Part shown: piece by piece, positions 14,604 to 21,679 of the stretch
Position numbering within the stretch: position 1 is the first letter of the stretch
Layout of the letters: each line of letters starts with the position of its first letter
Origin: Halovivax sp.
GTDB taxonomy: Archaea; Halobacteriota; Halobacteria; Halobacteriales; Natrialbaceae
Reading direction: 5' to 3'
Length of the DNA stretch: 28,845 nucleotides
Assembly: GCA_007119345.1 (NCBI GenBank)
Contig: SKPV01000212.1
Span: 1 to 28,845 of the forward strand
Program-made: the position numbers and the translations under genes
Notes under the pieces: model-generated
What the model was told of the DNA's origin: nothing
Seen by the model: the letters and a program-made list of their open reading frames with translations, nothing else
The model's database searches: none

Positions 14604-17600
14604 CTATTCGTTCGAATCCAGATTATCGTCTAGCCAGTCGATGAAGTTCTCTCCTGGGCAATCGTTTGTCTCGTGGCTGCTGAACTCGTTGTGGCCCTTG
14701 ACGTTCTCTCGGGTGATTTCGATATCGAACTCCTCGCCAACAGCGTCCAGACAATCTTCCAGTGCGTCGAACTGCTCGCTGGAATCGCCAGGCTCATCGT
14801 CGTCGAAATCTCCGATCAGGGCGATCCCGACATTGTCGGAATTGTGTCCGCTCGTGTGGTTCCCTCGGGCGCCGAGCGGCATTCCCTCGTAAACGGCACC
14901 ACTCTTGTCGATTATCAGATGGTATCCGATATCGGACCACCCATTGGAGAAGTGATCCGCGTGGATACTCTGGACCGTCCCCTCTTTCCCGGAAGCAGAT
15001 CCGTATTGGCCCGTGTGATGGACTGCGATGCCACTCGGATCATGGGACCTGTCGCCGTACGAATCGCCGCTGAAGTTTTCGAACCGAGGTGGTGCCGAGT
15101 ACCAATCTTCGCGGCGCGTGGCGAGGGAGGCATCGACTCGGTCGACATCGTGCGCATCGGGGTCGAAGACATCGGCAACGTGTTCCGACTGCTCGTCTCC
15201 CACTTCGTCCGCCGGAATGAGAATCCGCTCACCGACATCGACATCGTCGAGATCGCCAACTGACTCGAATCGGTCGTTCCACTCGACGATATCGTCGAGT
15301 CCCACGTCGTCGAATTGGTTCGCGATCTCGGACACGGTACCAAACTCCTCGTCGATTTCGAACGGGAGCATGTCCTCGTCATTGTCTCCATCGTCTCCAC
15401 TGTCCGCGGCGCCATCAGCGGCCCCATTGAGGAGATCCCCCCAGCCCGTATCGCCCAACACATTACCGGTTGCTGTCCGTGCCCCAGTATCGTCGAGCAG
15501 CCCCCGGTTCTGGGCGTACTCGATGTTCCGGAGCTGATCGTGTGTGTTGTCGGGGGAGGCGGATCGAACACCTTCCCCAGCGGCCAGTCCGGCCGCCTGC
15601 TTAGGGACATCGCTGGACGATCCGTTAACGCCTGGATCGACCGCCTCCGAACTCGTATCTGTATCGAGCGGCATGCCGGTGAGAAGGGAAGCGACCGCTT
15701 CCATTGCCTGGCGATAATTTTGCCCGGATTCCTGCAGCGCCTGTTGGGCGAGCGTTCTGGCCGCGCCGACGGTCGCGTCGCCCAGCGACATATCGCGGAA
15801 CAGGCTCGAGGAGCCGAGTATTTGGGCCCCGGCATCCATCCCCTGTGGGTTGGGAGCGGCGGGTGCCGACTGGAGCCCAGCCAGCGGCGCTGGCAACTGC
15901 GATGGAGACGGGCTGATATCCATGCCGCGACTTCCCGGCGTGACGCCGGAGATGCTCGGTGCCGAGGATTGATCGCCATCGGAAACGTTGACGTTCCGTG
16001 TGATATCCCGCGGCTCGGAGGCCATACAGCGCGAGAGCATTGCTTCAGCGAAGACGCCACCGGTCGGGAGACTGACCAGCCGTTCCGTTATTGCCTCATC
16101 GGGTGTGACCCGCGTCCCCGTCTTGAGTTGTCCGTCCTCCAGCAGCGGAAACGCGACCAAATTACCGGTGATCCCGACTGGGCGATTTTCGATGAGTTCG
16201 AGCAACGGCACGGGTTCGGTCTCCTCCTCCTCCCCGAAGTCGTACTCGTATCGGTCGAATCGAAGCGCCCGTGCGCTCGCCTCCTCGGTGAGCCAGATGT
16301 CGTGAAGATACCGCATCGGGTGCGCTTTGATGTGCTCGAGCAGTTCGCGCATTTCGGTGTAATCGCGGTATCGCTTTGTTTCGGTCTGGAGAATATCGAC
16401 CGACGTCGGAAGATCGACACCCTTGAAATCCGTTGCCGGATTGTCCGCACTCAGTTCCACGTCGTCTTCGGTGTCGAGGATCTCATAGGACTTCGTTTGC
16501 GGGAGGTAGTCCGTGGGATCCGTGTGAGCGGTGACGCGCAGGTGATCGAGGTCGAACGTCCGTGCTTCTTCGTACTCGTTGACCAGGGGATCATCGTCGC
16601 CGAAGAAGAAATCGGTCGCTGCGTCCGCTGCACTTCCCCATCCGGTCGATGTGTCGATGAGCTCCTCACGAACCGTCCGCGTCGCCTCGTCCGGTGCGAA
16701 GACGACTTCCACGGACTCGATCGATTTGATCTCGACCGGTTCCGATCGAAACTGGGTCACCGCGGACCCATCCCGGCTGGACACGTGGCGCAGGCGAACG
16801 GATGTTCCATCGGTCTTGTGCAGGATCAACGACACACCGGGGCGCCAGCCCGATCGAAGTTTTACTGTCCACCGGGAAGCCGTGATGACCGGTTCGTCCT
16901 GTTCGTAGATTTCTGGTGTATGAAGGAATCGGTGGATCGCCTCGAAGCCTTCGTCGTAGGTTGTGGGGACGACTCGTCGTAACTGTTCGAAATGATCATC
17001 GACCCAGTCGACGAGATCGGATTCGAGTGCTACGTCCACGCTCGTCGTCGTCTCTTGAACCTCCTCGGACCACGGCCACATGCCACTGCTGACGACGACG
17101 GTTTCCTCCTGGACCTCGAGAACCTCCTCGAAGTCGGGAACATCTTCCCAGAGGGCCGTCGGGACCTCGTACGGGATGAGCAATACATCCCGCTGTTCGG
17201 CCAGTTCGGTTCTGATCTTATAGTGCTCGAGAACCTGGAAGTATTGAATCGTCAGGGCGTGGTGTTCGTTGTGATTTTGAACGATCCGTGTCCGTATCGT
17301 CTCGTCCTCGATCTGCTGGGATTGCGTGACGACCGACGAGCGAAGTGATCGCATCGCTGACGATCCCTGAACCACACTATCCGAGAGTGCCTGAACGGTG
17401 TCGAGGGTCATCTGTCGGTGTCCCTCCGACCAGCTCTGAGAATGTGCAGCACCCCCACCGAGACTCATAAACGAGGTCTGAATGCCAACACCACCCTGAA
17501 CGGTGGAACTCCCACCTTGCTGCATTTCCTCGACGACGCCTTCGACGACGTCCTCGATCATCCGGTCGCGGTGGAGCTCGTGCTCGACAGATTCGTCCGC

Positions 17601-18836
17601 GCGTGTCTGTTCGTCCCGACGGGCACGATCCTCGCGAGACCACTCGATGACGGCGACCTTCGTTTCCTCCTGCGGAGCGAGGGCGAGCGAGTAGAGGAGT
17701 TTGCCGATGCCGTGACCGACGCGGTTCCAGGTCTGTTCATAGGCATTGAGTTTCCCGAGGACGGGTTGTTCGGCGTGGATGACGTCGCCCGGATCGACGA
17801 GTTTTTCGCTCGAATCCCCGTCGATGTCCACACGAATAATTCCCATCTCACTTTGGGGCACTCCGGTCGGGAGTGAACCACCAATTTTCTGCCGCGAGGA
17901 GCTGCTCGAAATCGAGTCCGACAGACGGGGTGACTCTCGCCGCACGATCTGATGAAACCGGTTATGCCGGGTTTCGACAGTCGCTTCGAAGTCGAGTTTG
18001 CAATTGCCATCCTCCCGAATAATGGTCGGATTGAACAGTTCGGGTGCGTTCTCGGCATCCGTGGCGTCCGGCTCGTCGGTCAATCCGGTAAACCGGCCGA
18101 GTTCGTCGCTTCCATTCCCGAGTGCCTCGGGAATCGGGACGAGGATCGGCCCCGCCTCCACCTCAAGGGGTAGTTCGATTTCGTCCGCCACGGTGCCCCG
18201 CCCGATCACTGGCTCGACCGCGATACGCTCCACCTGATCCGTCCGAAACCTGGTGAGATCGACTGTTGCATAGCCGGACTTGCCCGACGTGACCGGGATC
18301 TCTCTCGGTCGTTTCCCACCTTTCGTATAGACACGTACCGTGAGTGGTATACCGCCAGTCGCTGTCCCTGTCGCGTCCACCGTTCGAATTCGCGACTTGC
18401 CGAGACGGTCGACAGAGACGAGATCGGCCCCATCATCCGATAGCACATACGCCCGGTTGCGGCGGGAATCGACATCGCGCGATCCGTCGATATCCGTCGT
18501 TACGCGGGACCGACCGATCGGGGAGGGGCCGCCGATTTTGATTTCTTCCCGGATCTCCTGTACCCGACCACGATCCTCGGTGCGGTCGGTATCCTCCGAA
18601 ATCGGGGAACATTCCTCGATATCGACCGCGATGCTGGCATCCGCGAGCCGCCGTGCGATGGCGGTGGCTTCCTGTTGATCAGTCGTCTCGGCGATGACGG
18701 GAGATCCGTTCTTGCTGGCGGTAGCGAGGAATGCCGCAGCCTCCTTCGCATCGATGTCAAGCACGTCAGCGATCGTTTGTCTTGCTCGGTCACGATCGTC
18801 TGGTACGTCGGTCAGTCGTATCGTATATCGACTCAT
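14604..18836 (-). CDS. Giant multidomain protein: L7/L12-like, unknown central part, LysM-like, PGRP-type amidase
   Basis: This 1410-residue protein has, in order: an L7/L12 C-terminal-domain-like segment (about 3-75, YTIRLTDVPDDRDRARQTIA); a beta-sandwich-like stretch (about 125-230, GIPLTVRVYTKGG); a long central module whose GIGKLLYSLALAPQEETKVA, then LRSSVVTQSQQI and RTRIVQNHNEHHALTIQYF, resemble uncharacterised large bacterial proteins (recollection, unchecked); a Ser/Pro/Ala/Gly-rich region (about 985-1155); a LysM-like motif (about 1164-1208, GTVSEIANQF...DVGERILIP); and an Amidase_2/PGRP domain (about 1265-1405). Amidase residues are His1273 of HHTG, Tyr1305 of DIGYHLIID, His1382 of GHNE and Cys1393 of DCPG. 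Such enzymes cleave the bond between N-acetylmuramic acid and L-alanine in bacterial walls. There is no signal peptide, so export would need another route or cell lysis. Lower GC than the core genes suggests transfer. Confidence 0.85.
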   Translation of the reverse strand: MSRYTIRLTDVPDDRDRARQTIADVLDIDAKEAAAFLATASKNGSPVIAETTDQQEATAIARRLADASIAVDIEECSPISEDTDRTEDRGRVQEIREEIKIGGPSPIGRSRVTTDIDGSRDVDSRRNRAYVLSDDGADLVSVDRLGKSRIRTVDATGTATGGIPLTVRVYTKGGKRPREIPVTSGKSGYATVDLTRFRTDQVERIAVEPVIGRGTVADEIELPLEVEAGPILVPIPEALGNGSDELGRFTGLTDEPDATDAENAPELFNPTIIREDGNCKLDFEATVETRHNRFHQIVRRESPRLSDSISSSSSRQKIGGSLPTGVPQSEMGIIRVDIDGDSSEKLVDPGDVIHAEQPVLGKLNAYEQTWNRVGHGIGKLLYSLALAPQEETKVAVIEWSREDRARRDEQTRADESVEHELHRDRMIEDVVEGVVEEMQQGGSSTVQGGVGIQTSFMSLGGGAAHSQSWSEGHRQMTLDTVQALSDSVVQGSSAMRSLRSSVVTQSQQIEDETIRTRIVQNHNEHHALTIQYFQVLEHYKIRTELAEQRDVLLIPYEVPTALWEDVPDFEEVLEVQEETVVVSSGMWPWSEEVQETTTSVDVALESDLVDWVDDHFEQLRRVVPTTYDEGFEAIHRFLHTPEIYEQDEPVITASRWTVKLRSGWRPGVSLILHKTDGTSVRLRHVSSRDGSAVTQFRSEPVEIKSIESVEVVFAPDEATRTVREELIDTSTGWGSAADAATDFFFGDDDPLVNEYEEARTFDLDHLRVTAHTDPTDYLPQTKSYEILDTEDDVELSADNPATDFKGVDLPTSVDILQTETKRYRDYTEMRELLEHIKAHPMRYLHDIWLTEEASARALRFDRYEYDFGEEEETEPVPLLELIENRPVGITGNLVAFPLLEDGQLKTGTRVTPDEAITERLVSLPTGGVFAEAMLSRCMASEPRDITRNVNVSDGDQSSAPSISGVTPGSRGMDISPSPSQLPAPLAGLQSAPAAPNPQGMDAGAQILGSSSLFRDMSLGDATVGAARTLAQQALQESGQNYRQAMEAVASLLTGMPLDTDTSSEAVDPGVNGSSSDVPKQAAGLAAGEGVRSASPDNTHDQLRNIEYAQNRGLLDDTGARTATGNVLGDTGWGDLLNGAADGAADSGDDGDNDEDMLPFEIDEEFGTVSEIANQFDDVGLDDIVEWNDRFESVGDLDDVDVGERILIPADEVGDEQSEHVADVFDPDAHDVDRVDASLATRREDWYSAPPRFENFSGDSYGDRSHDPSGIAVHHTGQYGSASGKEGTVQSIHADHFSNGWSDIGYHLIIDKSGAVYEGMPLGARGNHTSGHNSDNVGIALIGDFDDDEPGDSSEQFDALEDCLDAVGEEFDIEITRENVKGHNEFSSHETNDCPGENFIDWLDDNLDSNE

Positions 18837-18844
18837 TACTCAGC

Positions 18845-18862
18845 AGTCCACCTTGTGGGACT
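18845..18862 (-). promoter_or_regulatory. Leader inverted repeat of the 1410-aa gene
   Basis: Nine bases before the ATG the minus strand reads AGTCCCACAAGGTGGACT: arms of seven pairs with one bulge around a short loop. The SD-like AGGTGG lies inside it, 12-17 nt before the start codon. It could control ribosome access or serve as an operator. Confidence 0.4.
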
Positions 18863-18871
18863 CGTCAGTAC

Positions 18872-18884
18872 TATTAGTAATTAA
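18872..18884 (-). promoter_or_regulatory. Candidate TATA element of the 1410-aa gene
   Basis: The minus strand reads TTAATTACTAATA, about 40 nt before the ATG at 18836. It would start transcription near 18853 with a leader of about 16 nt. A second candidate is the palindromic ACTATATATAGT at 18954-18965, which would give a leader of about 100 nt. Confidence 0.4.
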
Positions 18885-18900
18885 CGAATGTCATGATGTT

Positions 18901-18912
18901 TGACACGTGTCA
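18901..18912. promoter_or_regulatory. 12-bp perfect palindrome upstream of the 1410-aa gene
   Basis: TGACACGTGTCA is a perfect palindrome just upstream of the nearer TATA candidate, a position used by archaeal activators or repressors. The half TTGACACGTG appears again at 20099-20108 after the transposase remnant. No regulator can be named. Confidence 0.4.
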
Positions 18913-19067
18913 TCGGAATATCGAGAAGGTCACGGAAATATGAATGATCACTAACTATATATAGTGTTTCTATCATGTTATCGAGTCTGCGTTGCTAACA
19001 TCGCGGTCGTTCTCGCCCGTCGTTTCAAGATGCTGGTGGCGTGTGGACTGGTCCGACCGATATCGGA

Positions 19068-19178
19068 TCAGATATCGTACTGTTCTCGGACGAGGTGATC
19101 GATGCCTTGCTCGGTTAGTCGTTCCATCGAGGCGAACATGTCGAGCTGGACGACACCTGGCAAGCGGCGGATCTGGAC
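19068..19178 (-). pseudogene. C-terminal fragment of an unknown gene
   Basis: In one minus-strand frame about 36 codons read RRLPGVVQLDMFASMERLTE, then QGIDHLVREQYDI and a stop at 19068-19070. The composition is that of a real haloarchaeal protein end. The frame has a stop a few codons upstream, and the HNH fragment abuts it in a different frame, so this looks like the tail of another disrupted gene. I do not recognise the family. Confidence 0.4.
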
Positions 19179-19189
19179 ACCACCTCTTC

Positions 19190-19505
19190 AAGCGATAGAA
19201 CACAGACCTGGCAACACTCTTTGTCGCGTTTTACTGCCTTGCGTCGTTGCTGCTCCCAATATGAATTTCGTTGATATGGTGCCGGTTCGGCATCTCCATA
19301 AGTCCAATACATCCCTCGGGATGCCCCACTCCCTCGCCTTTTCTTTTCCGTCTCTTCGGATCCCAAGAGTAAGATTCCTCAAACGTCCGTTGAAGGTATT
19401 CATCCAAGATCGGTGAACGATCGGCAAGGGTTGCGTGAGACTCCTTTATCTGTTCAATTTTCCGGTCGAGGTCGAGTACTGGATCCTCACCAAATGGTTT
19501 CTTCT
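19190..19505 (-). pseudogene. HNH endonuclease fragment, interrupted by an IS
   Basis: Two minus-strand frames together give one broken protein. The first (from 19505) reads KPFGEDPVLDLDRKIEQIKE, then TLADRSPILDEYL and SYSWDPKRRKRKG. After a shift near the A-rich stretch around 19345, the next frame reads GASRGMYWTYGDAEPAPYQR, then NSYWEQQRRKAVKRDKECCQ and VC. The last part is the usual lead-in to an HNH nuclease (YWxxQRRxAxxRDxxxCQVC), and the rest of the HNH core is missing. The upstream end is cut exactly at the left end of the IS remnant (19506), and no matching 5' part is found beyond it. Such genes are common in restriction or mobile loci. Confidence 0.6.
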
Positions 19506-20065
19506 GGCTCTGTTGAAATCCTTAGTCAGTTACAGGTTAGTCGGTAGTTTGCGTAGATGCAGACCCTCCCAAAGTCTCGGTTGCTCCGGTTTGTCGAGGA
19601 AGTATTTCAGTTAGCGCAACGTGCCCTAGCTCGATACTCCTCGAAGTTCTCAAAGCAACGCTACACGCTCCATCAGCACAACGTTCTCCTGTGTCTCAAA
19701 GCTCGAAAGGATACGACGTACCGGACACTTCTCGACGAGCTCATCGAGATGCCCCGTATTCGGGACGCGATCAATCTCACTGAGCTGCCTGCCCCATCAA
19801 CACTGTGCAAAGCGTTCGATAGACTCGATATGCCCGTCAACACGAGATTCGCCCACTAATCAAGCATCGTGAGTTCACATCACTTCACAAAGCATGGAAT
19901 GCACGCTTAGACGCTGACCTCTACGGCCAACGGAGCCAATCAGAGACAGTCAACTCAACGCTCAAGCGGAAGTACGGCGCGTTCGTCCGTTCACGACGCT
20001 GGTGGAAGCAGTTCCGTGAACTCGCTCTTGCGTGTATCGTCCACAATCTTGCCCAAGCAATCTAA
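19506..20065 (+). mobile_element. Internally deleted IS5-type insertion sequence
   Basis: The left end GGCTCTGTTGAAATCC at 19506-19521 has the look of haloarchaeal IS5-type terminal repeats, and it abuts the interrupted HNH gene. A transposase reading frame follows. No matching right-hand repeat (GGATTTCAACAGAGCC) is seen after the transposase stop, so the element is also truncated at that side. Exact limits are therefore uncertain. Confidence 0.7.
19557..20065 (+). pseudogene. IS5-family transposase with central deletion
   Basis: The N-terminal part (19557 to about 19832) reads LLRFVEEVFQLAQRALARYS, then YTLHQHNVLLCLKARKDTTY and TLLDELIEMPRIRDAINLTE, the start of the haloarchaeal IS5-type transposases. 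At about 19833 it jumps, in another frame, to the family's C-terminus: EIRPLIKHREFTSLHKAWNA, then LYGQRSQSETVNSTLKRKYG, ending ACIVHNLAQAI. By comparison with the family, as I recall it, something over 100 residues holding the first DDE aspartates are gone. It cannot be active; it could only be moved by a transposase supplied elsewhere, and with one end missing even that is doubtful. Confidence 0.85.
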
Positions 20066-20068
20066 CGA

Positions 20069-20093
20069 CCAATACAGGTGAAACATGTATTGG
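20069..20093. terminator. 8-bp inverted repeat after the transposase remnant
   Basis: CCAATACA and TGTATTGG form a perfect stem with a 9-nt loop, starting 3 bp after the transposase stop. It may be a terminator hairpin for either direction or a leftover of the element. No T tract follows, so the terminator reading is weak. Confidence 0.35.
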
Positions 20094-20130
20094 ACAGGTT
20101 GACACGTGAATATGTTTACTCGTGGGACTA

Positions 20131-20487
20131 TTAGCACCCATTTGCATAGAAGTCGCAATCCCTGCTGATCGGCATTGAGATAGCGGCAGCGGAACCGACC
20201 GTGCCACCAATATAGACATACGCCGCGGCGCAGTCGGAATCAGGATCCGTCAGATCTCGTTTCTCCCACTCATCGTCATCTTCAAGTCGAGCGGAAAGGG
20301 CAAAATTTCCGGGTTCAGACGGCCACGTGCAATCGAGAACACGTCCATCGTCATCCGGTTCAAATTCGTACGTAACCTCCTCAACCACCTCCTCATCGTA
20401 ATGTACTCTGACATGAACAGTGACTGTTTGATCGGTCCAATTCACAGCCCCAACCCGGACGAGTTCAACCGAAGAATCATCATCCAA
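20131..20487 (-). CDS. Hypothetical beta-rich protein of the island
   Basis: This acidic 118-residue protein begins MDDDSSVELVRVGAVNWTDQ. It is built of alternating beta strands (TVTVHVRVHYDEEVVEEVTY; NFALSARLEDDDEW) like an immunoglobulin or CARDB-type sandwich, the pattern seen in many haloarchaeal surface proteins. Here no signal peptide or lipobox precedes it. A C-terminal segment with DSDCAAAYVYIGGTVGSAAA and three cysteines (SRDCDFYANGC) is Gly/Ala-rich. Conceivably it is the body of a longer protein that lost its N-terminus. It is divergent from the HalOD1 gene with only 12 bp between the start codons. No family is recognised. Confidence 0.6.
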   Translation of the reverse strand: MDDDSSVELVRVGAVNWTDQTVTVHVRVHYDEEVVEEVTYEFEPDDDGRVLDCTWPSEPGNFALSARLEDDDEWEKRDLTDPDSDCAAAYVYIGGTVGSAAAISMPISRDCDFYANGC

Positions 20488-20499
20488 TAACGAGGTTCA

Positions 20500-20766
20500 A
20501 TGAGTTTTGATGTACAACACTCAGGAGATCAGGGGGCCATTGAAATCGTGGAACAAGTCGCCGAGCAGCACGACACGTCGCCTGAGGATCTACCCCCATT
20601 GTACGAGACGATTGATTCGGATGCCCTTGATGCGCTATTTGACTCGACATCAGAATCGATGAGGGTGACATTCACCTACTGTGGCTACCAGATAGAAATC
20701 ACCGGAAACAAACAGCGCAGAATGATCAACGTTCAGAGTAATGCTCGAGAATCTCACCAGCACTGA
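20500..20766 (+). CDS. HalOD1 output-domain protein (island copy)
   Basis: This 88-residue protein has the HalOD1 layout: helix (AIEIVEQVAEQHDTSPEDLP), PLYETIDSDALDALFDST, and final strands MRVTFTYCGYQIEITGNKQ. It is the second HalOD1 gene in the window, but it is less acidic and AT-richer than the copy at 12529 and shares only the domain pattern. Its 3' end overlaps the start of a 42-codon zinc-ribbon gene by 26 bp, suggesting coupled translation. HalOD1 proteins are presumed signal output modules; no sensor kinase is nearby. The start ATG at 20500 lies so close to the divergent gene that the promoter must sit inside that gene. Confidence 0.82.
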   Translation: MSFDVQHSGDQGAIEIVEQVAEQHDTSPEDLPPLYETIDSDALDALFDSTSESMRVTFTYCGYQIEITGNKQRRMINVQSNARESHQH

Positions 20767-20869
20767 GTGCAGGAAGACCGTCTTTGATTGGCTCTCGACG
20801 ATGGAACCGATCGGTGGAGAGCAGTGTCCGCACTGCGGGGAGACAGAATTTGACCGATATGCGCCATAA
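20741..20869 (+). CDS. 42-aa zinc-ribbon microprotein overlapping the HalOD1 gene
   Basis: An ATG at 20741, inside the last codons of the HalOD1 gene, opens a 42-residue frame: MLENLTSTECRKTVFDWLST, then MEPIGGEQCPHCGETEFDRY and AP. Cys10 and the CPHC pair at residues 29-32 suggest a small zinc-binding fold, though with only three cysteines another ligand would be needed. The clean CPHCGETEF knuckle and the overlap argue for a real, translationally coupled gene. An internal ATG at 20801 could give a 22-residue version holding only the CPHC knuckle. The function is unknown; small zinc ribbons often serve in protein-protein or nucleic-acid binding. Confidence 0.6.
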   Translation: MLENLTSTECRKTVFDWLSTMEPIGGEQCPHCGETEFDRYAP

Positions 20870-20902
20870 TTCGGCCAGAAGAATGAGAATGGCAGGTGCC
20901 GT

Positions 20903-21151
20903 ATGAGTGACTGGGAGGATCGGCCCGGGGACGATTCCGACCGAGTGGTCGAACGGGGGGAAACCTTTGAGCACAACGTCCACGGGCAGGTCGAGGTGAC
21001 GGGCATTTGGAAAGGCGTGCAGCAAGTCGACAACGCCCGTCATGTGAACGAGAAAGAGACGATCATCGTCCGCTATTCGGCCGACCAGGCCGGCGAACAG
21101 GTCGATGAACTCACCGATACGTTGGACGAATGTCTCGATGCGACGGAATAG
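20903..21151 (+). CDS. 82-aa hypothetical protein
   Basis: This acidic 82-residue protein begins MSDWEDRPGDDSDRVVERGE. The central part has beta strands (TFEHNVHGQVEVTGIWKGVQ; NEKETIIVRYSADQA) followed by a helix (GEQVDELTDTLDECLDATE). It has no membrane segment, signal peptide or metal site. It follows the HalOD1 and zinc-ribbon genes by 33 bp on the same strand, so the three may be one transcription unit. No family is recognised. Confidence 0.65.
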   Translation: MSDWEDRPGDDSDRVVERGETFEHNVHGQVEVTGIWKGVQQVDNARHVNEKETIIVRYSADQAGEQVDELTDTLDECLDATE

Positions 21152-21374
21152 CGACGATCGTGTTTGGTATCGGCTTCCTGCCACGACTGTTCGAGCGACA
21201 CTGTCAACGGGAGGAACAACTGTTGACCAACGGTGCTGAACTGATCCTCTGTGCCCAGCACGCCACTCTTGGCAGCAAATTGGGAATTCGGTCAGTGTCT
21301 GCTGACCAGATACTCAGTACGATAACGTACAGATTTCTCTTTAAATAGTGGAATCGCAAGAGTGCGTTGAACCC

Positions 21375-21382
21375 TTTTAAGT
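21375..21382 (+). promoter_or_regulatory. TATA element before the 40-aa ORF
   Basis: TTTTAAGTA preceded by TTGAACCC (a plausible BRE) lies about 28 nt before the ATG at 21406, the leaderless spacing. The same TTGAACCCTTTT motif recurs next to the tRNA at 21525. Confidence 0.45.
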
Positions 21383-21405
21383 ATAGCCGGGGAGAGCATA
21401 CACAA

Positions 21406-21528
21406 ATGCGTTCGTCGGCTGCGACTGGAATGAACTTGCAAGACCAGAACGCAGTGAATAGTTCCAAAGAAGGACTCGAAACCGCGTCCCACAATCTGGT
21501 TCGTCCCTACCGCTGGGTAAGGTTTTGA
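21406..21528 (+). CDS. Possible 40-aa ORF next to tRNA-Thr
   Basis: A 40-codon frame begins MRSSAATGMNLQDQNAVNSS, then KEGLETASHNLVRPYRWVRF, with a TATA element at the leaderless distance. It stops 14 bp before the 3' end of tRNA-Thr. The sequence is not low-complexity and contains Trp, Tyr and Asn, so it may be a real gene end or a gene truncated by recombination at the tRNA. I do not recognise it. Confidence 0.35.
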   Translation: MRSSAATGMNLQDQNAVNSSKEGLETASHNLVRPYRWVRF

Positions 21529-21542
21529 ACCCTTTTTATGTA

Positions 21543-21615
21543 AGCCAGTGGAGGGATTTGAACCCTCGACCTAATCCTTACGAAGGATTCGCTCTGCCGG
21601 CTGAGCTACACTGGC
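21543..21615 (-). tRNA. tRNA-Thr (anticodon CGT)
   Basis: The minus strand folds as a standard 73-nt tRNA without an intron. The acceptor GCCAGTG pairs with CACTGGC and the discriminator is T. The D stem GCTC pairs with GAGC. The anticodon stem AATCC/GGATT encloses the loop TTCGTAA, so the anticodon is CGT, reading ACG for threonine. The T stem GAGGG/CCCTC encloses TTCAAAT. CCA is not encoded. Its 3' end points into the accessory island, the usual side for integrated elements. Confidence 0.95.
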
Positions 21616-21679
21616 GCCCGATTGCATTCGTTCGTAGGGCCGATGCAGGCCATAAGGATTGCGAATCGGTCCCGGTCAG

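Noticed and set aside
15315..16982. 555-codon plus-strand frame inside the giant amidase gene.
   Set aside because: It is Arg/Gly-rich without recognisable domains, while the opposite strand holds clear LysM and amidase motifs.
21130..21348. 72-codon plus-strand frame after the 82-aa gene.
   Set aside because: It overlaps the previous gene out of frame and its Cys/Leu/Ile-rich sequence shows no domain.
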